The position numbers were made by a program, and so were the translations under genes. The notes beneath the pieces were generated by a model that was not told the DNA's origin, did not search any database, and was given only the letters and a program-made list of their open reading frames with translations. A stretch of DNA of 64,000 bases. Origin: Straminergon stramineum. Taxonomy: Eukaryota; Streptophyta; Bryopsida; Hypnales; Calliergonaceae. The stretch lies in the NCBI GenBank assembly GCA_963920665.1, contig OY987270.1, forward strand, positions 13,604,019 to 13,668,018, given 5' to 3'. Below, piece after piece: positions 34,982 to 46,494 of this stretch. The first letter of the stretch is position 1; each line of letters opens with the position of its first letter.

Positions 34982-37900
34982 CTAGTACATGTTCAAATCA
35001 TTTTGTAGACGTTCATCATCAAGGTCCTCCATTTGCATTGCCATGTACTCCACAAGATGCGGTTTAGCCTCAGTCAGAATGACCATTGTCTCCTCTGTTT
35101 GTATACCGTGCACAGTGATGCTGGAGCTCATTGCATGACCTGTTCTACCTCGATGAGGGGCATCCATCCATGAATATATAGTAGCTTCCTTCTCAATCCA
35201 AGCAAACCTCTCCCCAGACAGTTCCCATGTAGATTCCATGCAATTCGTGTACCTCACTCTATTACTACCTACTTCTTCTTCTGCTCCAGATCTCATTGAA
35301 GGCCAATACCACAAGACTTTCATCTTTGAGGCCCACCTCCCTTGACCAAATTCCAATACCTTTCTGATGTAAAAAGGTACTCCTCCTCTTACTTCCCTCA
35401 ACTCCATAGTAAGTGCCACAAACTGGCCTATGATAATGTCATTCTCTGGATTGAAAGGAGGAAAAGGATCTTCATTTGCATCTTGTATTGCTTCTGTTCT
35501 TGCATGATGACTTCCGACTCTATTCCTTCCTCCAATCACTCTTCGAGATACTTCTTGTGGGGGTCTATCTCGACGAGGTCCAAAATACCCCCTCCTCTCT
35601 GGATTAGGCATTGTTGCCATAATCAAGTCCACAGCTGCACTCCTTGTTGTGTTTCCATCAGCGTCAGTAGATGCACTTGAATTTATACCTTCTTCCACCA
35701 CATTTGGAATAACATTATCTTCCTCACTCTCGTTCAAGATATCGCTAGGCCAAAATGGTAAATCACGTGCCCCTTCTCTATTCTGTTGTAGAAAATCTTC
35801 TAGATAATCCTTGAAGTCGTTTGTTTTGTCCACAACTTCCATGTTCTTCATCCTGTTAGCACCTCGCAATATTAACTTCTGTTTGTAAGCAATGAACTCG
35901 TCCAATGCTTTCAATTCTCTCTGATCAGCTGCAAACACTTCTGCAAGATTTGGTTTCTCTGTTACACTTGGTAGTGAGTTCAAACACAAATGTCCCGTTG
36001 ATGGGCCCCACTCATCTGAGCTGAAATGTTTGTGTTGCACACGGACCAAACCATTTTCTACGTAAAACCTCATATGGTGTGGAAATGTTATGCCCGTCAA
36101 CTGATCCCCACCTCATAGCAAATGAGGTGTGATAAATGCCTTCCAGTCTCGAACATGTTCAAGCTTACGAGTAGTTACAAAAGCCTCGGTATATGATGTT
36201 CCTTTCTCCACCAATTGTAACATCTCCTCTAATATATCTATGTCTCTCCTTTTGAGGACGTTTGAAATTACACTGAATCTCTGATCAATGTCCTCGTGGG
36301 TGTGTCCAACGATTAAAAAACATAGATGCACCTCCTTGAAAAAACCAAGGCCAACTAGTGCGGCACACAAGCCAAACATGTAGATGTTCTTGTTCTCCCT
36401 TGTTGTGTTGTCACCTTGAATCCTCAACGTCGGTGGCAACGATCCTTTCCTACGCTTCACGTCACATATTACGTTCATAACTGATGTTATAACTTGATTG
36501 CTATCATGCTTGTGGTGAGCATCTATCCACACATCAGCATATAATCCAATCCCATGGACCAAGACACCACAAAGATGAGTCTTCACGAATCAAGATTCGA
36601 TGTTTTTCACAGATTGCCTCATCTTCGGTATCATAGTTGTATTTTGATCCATACCATCTACAATCAAACACATGAAAATGTCCGGAGTAATCATTGCAGA
36701 TCTCTTGAACAACCAGTAATCTCGCCTCTCCTCCATTTGAATTCGAATGTGCACAATGTATAATTCTTTGATCTTCACCTTCACGGCTACATTTGTTGTG
36801 GATTCCATTCCACATTTATACTCCCAACAATGGTAACACTTTGAGAATCTTGAAAATGGTGGAATCTGCACATGCGGGAACTCCTTCCGCCAAAGACGAC
36901 AAAATGAGCTCATGGACAATTCAGTCCCATCCACCAGTTTCTTCACTTCTTCGTTCACATACTGAAACACATCCAGCTTGCTTGTATTCATTGGCAACAA
37001 AATCAATGGTAATACCGCATTGTCCTTCTTCCTTCTTACCGATCGATGGGGTTGCTGACATCCTGCTTCATTTACAAAAACATCAAGACTTTCCCTAGCA
37101 GCTGACATTTTTGCACTTTCCCTCCCTTGACATGTGTTTCCGTGAATACCTGCCACTCTACCATATATGTTATGTGATGTCTTCAACTGCTTAAAACGCC
37201 TTTGTGAATAACCCAACGCTGCGGCAAAGCAAGCATTGCAAACCACTCTACCATTTAATTTTGTCACATACTTGCCTCTTGTTTGCCCCTCTATTCGAGT
37301 GTAGAAAGCATTGAGCATTTGCATTATCCATGTAGCCCTCGCTTCGTATTTCTGACCCCATGCCATGTATCGTTGATCCAAAATGTTTTTGGCATCGACA
37401 TCACGTAAACAATTGCGTTTACATGCTCCTCTCTGCTTCGCGCATAAAACACTTTCAAGAGTAACTTTCTCACTAGCTAATTCCCCTCGTTCTCTTGGAC
37501 TTCTCACCCTTGCCCTCCGATTTGTCATTGAATACCTCCTCTTCGGTGCATGTATAGGCATTCCTTGTACTCCTAGTGCATCATGAACACTAGCTTCAGA
37601 TTCCTTTGTCATAGGAGAACTTCTTGTAGATGTACTTCTTTCACCATGACTTGCTGGGGTTGCATTTGAAGCAGTAGGGCTCTCCTCCATGTCATTAAAA
37701 TCAAATTCTGGTGTTGCAATAGGAGGAAAGGAAAAATGTTGTTCTTCAATTCTAGTACTGCTTGTTGTTCTTATTTCCGAAGGACGTGCCCAACGGATTG
37801 AAGATCGACGCCATCGTATGACCTTATCCACACAATCAATGAGCAACTTCCCCACTACCTCACCAACCCATTCTCCTTCATGCAAGGCATGTGTAACACG

Positions 37901-38182
37901 AACTGCAATTTCGAATGGACGTAACTTGAGTTGATGAAGTTCATCCCCACATGCAAAGCTTGTATCCACCACACCAACTCCTACAACATTCCCATCCTTT
38001 CCAAGAAGTTGCACCATCCCGTTAGAAGCGTTTGAGACTACATTTGAAGGGGCGCGATCTTCTTCTTGGAAAAGTCTTCCTCGTACCACACGCGTCAATC
38101 GTTCACCTACGATTCTTCATTCAGTTGCAACCACCGAACTCCCAACGGCATTAAAGGCTACTAGACTACCAAATGCTTCCAT
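34982..38182 (-). pseudogene. Transposase-like gene of the giant element (DUF7869-like)
   Basis: A single minus-strand frame of about 1,067 codons from ATG at 38182 to TAG at 34982. It is interrupted by exactly three TGA codons (38117-38119, 36590-36592, 36113-36115), each one transition from CGA. The N-terminal third is basic and Ser/Thr-rich. A Cys-containing helical region follows (VCNACFAAALGYSQRRFKQL), then CYHCWEYKCG, which may bind zinc. The core has VDGMDQ (about 509), QGDNTTREN (about 589-597) and VGHTHEDIDQRFS (about 625-637). This D...D...E/D spacing suggests an RNase-H-fold nuclease. The layout matches proteins I remember as DUF7869, found in mosses, oomycetes and invertebrates. 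The C-terminus includes a BAH-like stretch. The transposase role is inferred. Confidence 0.7.
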
Positions 38183-38282
38183 TGCAACTGTCTTCAATCA
38201 ATCGTGCAGAACCGTTTGTCACACAGTGGTGCAATGTTGAACTACCCTCTCTTCACTCATGTGTCTTCGATCTGTCTCCATA

Positions 38283-39301
38283 CACTAGAAGAAAATCAGG
38301 AGTTTTGCGACTACAATTAGCAACTAGTTTTGTAGTTGCACCGGACATTTGCAACTGGGTGACAATTTGGAGCTCGCAATTGCAGTGGACAAGTTGCACC
38401 AGTTGCAATGTAGTTGCAAAAGTTGATAAGATTGGGTTTTTTTGGACAGCCTACATGGAACTTCATCGATGAACTCTTCTAACGTGGAAAGTATTTTTGT
38501 GCAACTCGTTTGCAACTAGTTTGCGACTTATTTGCAATTCATTTGCAACTAGTTTGCGACTCATTTACAACTTGTTTGCAACTCATTTGCAACTTGTTTG
38601 TAACTCATTTGCAACTTGTATGCAACTCATTTGCAACTTCACATTTATCTTTTTTTAGATGACCAAATTCAAATATTGATATTGAATAGATTTCACTAGT
38701 TTATGAAACTTTAAATTTCATAAGTTTTAAAATTTCTTATACTTTAAACATTTGTAGATATCTACAAGTTGTAGAAATCTACAAAGTCTATTATCAAACT
38801 TCATTACGTAAACATGATATAACTTACAATTCTTATGTGTTCAATCTAATGGTACTCTTGACAATTGATATGGGACAATTAATATAAAACTTGATTCTAT
38901 TTATTTTTTAGTCTTATTTTAGTTGCATTCTAGTTGTTCTCTAGTTGCATTTTAGTTGCAGTGTAGTTGCAGTCAAGTCAAATTCAGATTATATGCAACT
39001 GTAGTTTGACACACTAAACTATATAGAACGTAAAGTTATCCACGTCGACAATTGTGATGAATATTGGATGTAGAATAAATCACAATAATTCTGTTGTTAC
39101 ATTCTTGTAACCCAAAACTTCAATCTACGACTACTTTGCAACTACATGCAACTTGAAACTTCAATCTACAACTACTTTGCAACTACAGTAATGTATATAT
39201 CAAATTTGGTGCAAATATAGAGGGTTGTAGTTGTAGGGCAGTTGCATAGGACATATAGTTGCATTTCAGTTGGTTGTGGCGGACACAATTTTCTTCTAGT
39301 G
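38283..39301. mobile_element. CACTA non-autonomous element with subterminal repeats (1,019 bp)
   Basis: Begins CACTAGAAGAAAATCAGG and ends CAATTTTCTTCTAGTG, with ATA duplicated at 38280-38282 and 39302-39304. The interior is packed with variants of TTGCAACT and TAGTTGCA. A dense array of TTTGCAACT-type units, alternating with ACTAGTTTGCGAC, occupies about 38505-38640. Such subterminal motif arrays are where CACTA transposases bind. It has no transposase. It sits about 100 bases upstream of the start of the minus-strand DUF7869-like gene, within the giant element. Confidence 0.85.
38505..38640. repeat. TTTGCAACT subterminal repeat array
   Basis: Ten or more imperfect copies of a 9-11-base unit (TTTGCAACT, TTTGCGACT, TTTACAACT) in direct tandem, separated by CAT or TAG triplets. 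Inverted single copies (AGTTGCA) are scattered to about 39270. Confidence 0.8.
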
Positions 39302-39304
39302 ATA

Positions 39305-41323
39305 TACATACAGAAAAGTTAACATATGTCACACACACCTTGTAAGGATCTTCTAAAGAACCAAACAACATTGACACAAAGTAAACATCCTCATATACAT
39401 TAGGAGAAGACACCTCCATATTATTTTTTTCCTATGTCCTCTCTTCAAATACTATGTCGTTTTAATTGGTTACAACAAACTGAATCAAATCTAGCAAGTT
39501 ACTCTTAAGACTTCCTAAATAATCATTTCAATGTATTTTAACTTGGACAAATGTACATTGAATAACCCAAATGCAGACAAAAATTTCATTCATTCCCAAT
39601 CTATGTGTCCGACTCAAAGTCTAAATTCACCAAAAATTAAATGTTCTTCACTTTAGTATAAAGATAAATACATTTCATGAAATTTTTGAGTTCCTATTTA
39701 TTTCCTTGAAAATAAACATCTCTTTGGTTTTCTTAAGGAACATTGGTCTAAGTTTCTATACTTCAATTTTAATACATAATTGACATAATAATTTTTCAAA
39801 CTTGCACATTGTAATGTTCAACAACATGAGGAAAATGATATGTAAAGTTTCACAATATAAAATAAAATTTAATTGTAAACTATATATTCATTGAATAGAA
39901 ATCTTAAACTTCATATGAGGACTATAAACTAGAGATTTACTTTTTATAACTCATAAATTTCCTTAATTACCATTCTAAGATGTAAACTAAATTCTTCAAT
40001 ATGAAATACTTCAAGTTGAACATTTCATATGAAAAAGAATCGAACTTACAATGATATGCATTTCAAGAAATGCACTTCATAAACGTTGTTTTCAACAATT
40101 ATTGTTTGCCCCTAGAGAAGGAGGAAGACCTTGTACTCTATATACTCCAATTTTGTTACATTATTCTCTAAGTTTTCATACTAATGTACTATAATTACAT
40201 GTAGTTGATATAGCGTGACCACACTTTCTAAAATAGACTACTTCCAAGTTGTAAATAAAATAGTCAACTGTTAACTCTTGAAGCTACAAAATTATTTATC
40301 AATGTAGAACTTCCGATATCATAAAATATGTGAAAAGTTGAGGATAACAATAACAATCTTTGCTTCTAGGCCTTCTAGGTCTTTCAAGTGTAATGGTCCT
40401 CTACTCTACAAGCAAATACACTTTCATTGTGATCATAAGTTCTAAACTTTTTAAATGTACTCATACACTATAATAGAAGAGCTTAGTGCTTCTACATTAA
40501 ACTACCTTTGAAGTATCAAAATTTTGAACTCAATCTATGGAGATCCAAAAAATTTGAAAACCCTATGTTCCTAGTAATTCTATTCTGCACATTATAACAA
40601 TATTATATGAATTTTTTCTTAATAAGTTCTTCAAATATGCACTAAACTTTAAACAAAAAACAAAATAGCATACAATCAAACCTACTTATTCCATAAATGT
40701 AATTCGAAGTTCAAGTACTAAATGAAATTTCACAATTTTTATAACTATTGTGTTCTAAGTGAAGTAATACACAAGTTTAAGAAAATTAGGATACCATATG
40801 TCCTCCAAAGAACAATTCTTTGTGCATGCATCCGCAGATTATAACACTACATAAAATAAGGTTAACTAGTAAGTGTTCAAAATGTCTTGTCCAGTTTGCT
40901 AATTCCATTAATACCAACATAAAATAGTTTGTACTACAATACTTTATTCAATATTCAAACATGAGTGGTACAATTAGAATTAAAAATTCCATCTGTATGA
41001 TGTCATAAACCATTTATTACACATATATTTTACTAAGAACTCTACAAGGTTAATTTTAGAATGTCTGCCGAATTTCCTTTTCAACAAAATATTATCATTC
41101 TTTAACTTCAATATGTGGGAGTGACTTTAACATGAGGTTGTTTGGAAGCTCTATAGGATTTCCTTCATAGAATATCATATTTAGAAAATATGTTTCTAAC
41201 TAAACACCCACAAATTTGGCTTTGGTAGGAGGTGCTCACAATCTTTTGTATTCATGCTTTTTTGAAATAATTAACTAAGCTTTGAATATCAACACTAAAT
41301 GCAAGCCTTACATATGAGATTAA
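39305..41323. other. AT-rich interior of the giant element
   Basis: No ORF above background and no recognised repeat. Confidence 0.5.
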
Positions 41324-41795
41324 GGGCCTCTTCACACTATGGCCGTCCAAGTCGAGAGGCTGTGGGATTGAGTGGCCAAACTTTGGTGAGAGTCCAAGGA
41401 AATGAGCAATAAATAGGTCAAAAAAACTAGGAATTGGAGCCTTCGGCCGGCCATAGTGTGAAGCCTCCAAAGACCAAAGTCCAAAGTCCAAGCCCAAAGT
41501 CCAAACCTATTTCATTTTTTCGACTTCTAATCCATCCAATTTCTGAAATTCTCAATATATTGTCTCCCATGTGACAATTTTTTCAAGCAAAAGGTTAAAA
41601 AACATGAGAAAGGAGTCAAAAATGGCCTTGGAAAAATAATTACAGCACATGCTCTCATCATTAAACAAGGAATATGAAGGATATAAATGGAAGAAAAAGG
41701 TGGCATTAAACATTGAAGGGAAGTAGGTTCATAGAATGCAAAGACTCCCCATTGTAATTGTGGAGACTAGGGTTCAAACCCCAATGGGGACACAA
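41324..41795. mobile_element. Harbinger-like MITE copy, truncated or variant, nested in the giant element
   Basis: Begins GGGCCTCTTCACACTATGGC after TAA. The next roughly 470 bases match the complement of 54304-54775 with only scattered differences. An internal inverted copy of the same terminus (GGCCATAGTGTGAAGCCTC) lies near 41452-41472. The far end is followed by an A-rich (A7-8C)n stretch to about 41832 rather than the left terminus seen in the other copy. Confidence 0.6.
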
Positions 41796-41799
41796 ACAA

Positions 41800-44210
41800 A
41801 AAAACAAAAAAAACAAAAAAAACAAAAAAACGCAAAAGGAATGGAAATAGAAGCACCTCATATCTGCTTAAATCATCTCCGTTGATTATCTGAAACCTAA
41901 GTCTTCGACGCGCGCATGTGCTTCCTTGTCTAGCCGCAAGAGTTTCTCCTCTTTGCAAGAATCTTATCAGCTGATCTGCTACATCACTGTTTTCGATAGG
42001 AAGTACAAACTAACGTGGAGGTGAAGCTGCCCAATGCCAGAGCAACGTCATCCAGCAACCGCAAGCAGGAGGTGCGTGCACAAACTTGCTTCTTCAATTC
42101 CGAAACACTAAATCGTACTTGCTCCAACCCGCATCTAAATTCCCGTACGTGCTAAAGAATGCGCGATTAGCTCATCATTTGTAATTGAATCACAGGAAGC
42201 GCCTCGATTGTTTAGGGTCATACGGCTTGGGACGATCAGCAACTTCCGTCACCGCTTGGCGAGGTGAAGGTAACCCTAATCAAACTTCATCTTCTTACTT
42301 GCGTGACTCTGAGTCTTGAAAAATTTGTATATGTCACCATCTCCTACCAAAGAGGTGAAATTGTAGAAAAAAGTAGGACCAACGCCAATGAATAGTGACC
42401 CTCCGCGCGCGCAGAGGGTCACTGTTCATTGGCGCTGGTCCTACTCTTCACCGCTGCAGTCGTGAGGAAGATTTGGAAACAAACCCCCTCAAGTGAACAG
42501 TGACCCTCTACACGCGCGGAGGGTCAGTGTTCTAATTCCTCTAGAGTGCACTGTTCATTGCTGGAATTGATTGTACAGGTGGCCCTTGGTGATGCTATTT
42601 TCTCGTGCAATGTGGAAGACGGTGCTACTCAATTTCTGGAGAAAGCGCGAAAGTGCGGCAAAGTAGGTAAGTGTGCTTACCTCGCAATTGGAAATCAATT
42701 ATTACTGAGTCGTGGAGGAGAATCTCTGCGCTTCCTTTTCCACTTTATCCGGTCCGCTGAATTTGCTTTGCGCTCTGCGCGGTCCTCTGTTTGGTCACCG
42801 CAATCTGTCCTCTGCCTTCGATATATTCTGTTGTCTGACACTGTGATATTACTAATGCGCCAGGGTGTCCTCGCAGAGTCCAACGAATTTGAAGTTATTG
42901 TTGCGTGGCAGGGTGTCCTTGCGAAGTCAGATGGAATTCAAATCAATCGTCTGCAACCAGCTGTTCCTGCTTCAATTTCGCAATTGCTACTTCAATTTCA
43001 TAGTTGCCGTAAGTTCTCCTGGATTTGCTGAAGTTGGTTTGTGTTCGGGGAACTGGTGGAACGACTAACAATAGGAATGAATTGAACTTTGTCAAGCCTG
43101 GTTTCTTTCTCTACTGTTGAAAATTGGAATTCTCTGCGCACTGCTGCCACTCTCTTGAATCTCAGTTTGCGGAATTAGCGACATCGTGGAAGGTCAGATT
43201 TGCCCTTCTTGTACTGTTAGGAAACAGATTCATACAATTTAATGTTACTTCAATAGGACATTAGGCTAGCAAATCAGAAGATCAAACGTCACTACCTAGT
43301 AGAAACTTCATTTGAACCTACTAGTAACCAGCTTCAACTTTGTAATTGTTGAAGCACTTGTCTCAAACCTGCAAGCAACTAATGACAACATAGAATTTGG
43401 CTGAGCGCTAGTGATGACGAGATATAGTTCGGCAGAGATGCATTACCTTCACCGTTTTGTATGTTTTCCGCCTTCATAGTTCGTGTGAGAAGTATTGTTC
43501 TAGACTAGCGAGAGAATCTGCGTCCAATCCAGTACATCAATTTCGACCTGTATGAGAAACTAGAAGAGAAGAAATTGACAAGTAATGCAAACAAGAAATA
43601 CATAGACCAACGCCTTATTGGAAGATCTGGTTTGTATCCACGGAGCTAGTGATGCGATGAATGTCTGCAATCTGTGATTTTTTGTTCTGGACTTCGTTTC
43701 AGCTGCTACCAACTTCCAACGACTAAATTTGCTCTTCTACGGGAATTGGTCGATGACCTCATGTTCTTTCTGCGTCCTCTGTCATTCTAGGAAAACCCTG
43801 TTGAAACAAACACAAGAACTTGACGAATTGATTCAGTGGATCATCATGGGCTCACGGAGGCTCACATGGACCAAAAAAAGAGTTAGAATTGACCTCGGGT
43901 GAAAATCGTCTCTAAGCGCTGTCTCTGCCAGATCATTTTCTCCCGCACGTTCAAGGTCCTCCAAAATTACACGGTCCTGAAGTGGTTCACTGCTGGAAGT
44001 CGTGAATTAATGTCTCTGTAATCCCAAAGAAAATAAAGCACAACATAGTTCTTGTACTGTAGAACCTGTCTTTTCACTTTAGACCTACAAATTGTTCTTT
44101 AAAATTTTATAAAGCCCTAATCCTAAGCTTCAGTAAATGACCACCTCGAAAAGTGTGCAAAGTTTTAATGTTTCCTAGTATTTTAAGATAGTACTTCCTG
44201 ATTTGCAGCC
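41800..44210. other. GC-richer segment of the giant element with exon-like pieces
   Basis: Composition shifts from strongly AT-rich to balanced between about 41850 and 43900. It includes several GT/AG-bounded open stretches and the 161-codon ORF at 42546-43031 (VALGDAIFSCNVEDGATQFLEKARKC is its most protein-like part; start and family unrecognised). Two CG-rich hairpins sit at 42373-42532. This may be captured host sequence or the promoter and leader of the rightward gene, whose first ATG follows an acceptor-like TTTTCATGTGTAG at 46475-46489. Confidence 0.35.
42373..42444. repeat. 72-bp hairpin with 31-bp arms
   Basis: Arms 42373-42403 and 42414-42444 begin GTAGGACCA and end CTGGTCCTAC, with two mismatches. 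The loop is the alternating CGCGCGCGCA. A shorter related hairpin (GAACAGTGACCCTC against GAGGGTCAGTGTTC) follows at 42495-42532 with a CACGCGCG-containing loop. Confidence 0.85.
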
Positions 44211-46494
44211 TTAAATACAAGGACCAAGACCATGGCAAACAAACCCAATACTCTCATAATAGAAGCAGCTCTTGTGAAGTTCATTCGCTCAAGGAAAAAC
44301 TGAAAGAAACATTGAAATCATTACAGATGTCCAAAACTTATAATACACTCCAATTATGATTGTACAATGGAGAAAAAAATCTAATAAAATTATTCTAGTC
44401 ACTGGGTCTCACCTATGTTAAAAGTAGTCTTTAAAATGAACAATGTTGAGGTCAAAAAAGTATGGAATCCTGAGCACCACTGTAAACATGTAGTACTAGA
44501 ATATGGCAAAATTTTAACACACTACATTCATATGAAAATAATGAAGTCCAAAAATAAAATGTAAATCAATGAAATTGGTGTTCTAATATTAATTATATGC
44601 AGAAAAAACCCATTGGGATAGTTTTCAACTCCATTAATATAGTATGAAATCTCTTCATTTATTTCTTACATGAAGTAGGTTCAATACAACTAATGTATTC
44701 CTACATATGAGTCAAGTGGATTCATCTTGGTGTATTTGTAATTTGCAAATAGGTAATTATGTAGTCAATTAGTATTAACTTGTAGATCACAATATGACCG
44801 AAGTTCATTGCTTGAGCACTTGTAGGAGTAGGAAGAATTATATTACAAAGCTTCAGTAGTTGTAATAGTGAAGAGAAGATATCATATCCTAAAACTTTTG
44901 ACAATACTAGTGTGCACTGAAACATATTATGAAACGACTAATACCTTCTTAGGTGTGTTGTCTATATTGATTTAGGGTTGTTATGGAACGTGCTATTTGA
45001 GTAGTTCATATACATGAAAGTCAAAATTTGTAGAACGTGTATTGCTTGTCTACAAAGTGTTACATAGTGAGGACTTGGGGACCATTCTTGAAGAATATCT
45101 TATATTTTTTATTGAATTTTCATTTTGCTTTTGTATTCTATAAATTTCAATTAGAATTTTGGTTTTCAGTGAGTGTGATGTGAACTTCATTATGTGTACA
45201 TCAAATTCAATTAATTACACATTGATGACATTCAAATTTTTGGTCTTCTTTTTCAATTTAAATTAATTACATAAGAAGTACATTTGAAGCTTTGGCCTTA
45301 TGTTTTAATTTCAAATTTATGTGTTGTAGTTTTATTTGAATTTCTTGTTTTCTACTTTAGTTCATCATGATATTGCATTATATTTTCTGAAATTCTAATC
45401 TTATTTTGTTATAAGTTAATTATAATTTTAGTTTTCGTCCTTGTATTATATACATTTTTTGAATGCATAATGATTTAAAATTCTTTAATTTTGAAACTAC
45501 TTAGTTCTCTTGTATTATAGTTTAATTTCAGATTCTCCTACTATACTTCTGTTTGAAATTCTTCTAAGATTATTTGAAGATAATTGTTTGAATAAAAACT
45601 CTTTGTATTACTTTAATTTATTCCAATCTATTTTATTGTATTTTATATTTGTTGTCTTGAAATTTCTTTATCAATTCTTTTCTTTATTATAGTTATCTTT
45701 TTCAACATTGAACAAAATAAAATGATCAAAAACATTCCATATTACTTTTGTACTATATAAGACTTAGTCAATTTGAATTTATTATAGCTGAACATCCATA
45801 ACTAAATGTTGTATTTATAAGATGAGGTCCTTGTTTAGAAGTGCACACCACGAGAGTTTCAAAGGAAAGTTCCACAGATAATGCATTCCATGACTTAATA
45901 CTTGTCATGTACAAACATACCATAGTTATTGGCCTCTATGACGTACGTGTCTTTTCCTTGTCATTTCAATAAGATGCCATTCAAGAATTTCATAGCTTTG
46001 TCGAAGTGGTTTTCATGCACTTTGATGCAATCCATAGTATTTTGTGATGAAAGTTTGGGGACGGAATTTGTTGATATTGAAAAAGAAAGGGTGCCTCTGT
46101 GTTTATTGAATTACAAAACTTTCTATTAAGTTGTTGTTGTTGTTGAAGATGATGACCTCATTTACATTTAACGTTATTGTATTTTCACTATAGATGTCCA
46201 CATATTATTCATGTTCGTTAATATTGAAGATTTTGGATGCTTTTATTCATAGAAGTGAGGTGTACAAGTTCCAAAGTGACGTTCATGCATTTCTTACAAA
46301 CTTTACTATTAAGTCTTGAAGACTAGGAAAACAAAAAAATTCCATATTAGGTTCTATATGGTAGAAGTTGTTTTGGTTAAACCACTAACTACGAACGATC
46401 TTCAGTAGTATATTAGTAATTGTTGTACTGTTTACCAAATTTGAATATTCTTTCAATTATTGAATTCCACTTTTATTTTCATGTGTAGAACATC
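44211..46494. other. AT-rich interior of the giant element, upstream of the long frame
   Basis: No clear gene. On the minus strand a stretch near 44213-44300 reads FLERMNFTRAASIMRVLGLF followed by a hydrophobic run, after an acceptor-like TTTCAG. It might be an exon, but nothing joins to it. Confidence 0.35.

Noticed and set aside
41760..41795. GGTTCAAACCCC resembling a tRNA T-loop / pol III B box, suggesting a tRNA gene or SINE
   Set aside because: No convincing A box, acceptor stem or anticodon arm could be placed around it. The same sequence is internal to the MITE copy at 54.3 kb.
42546..43031. 161-codon ORF as a real gene
   Set aside because: No recognisable domain, and its composition suggests read-through across GT/AG sites. 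Kept only as part of the GC-rich segment.
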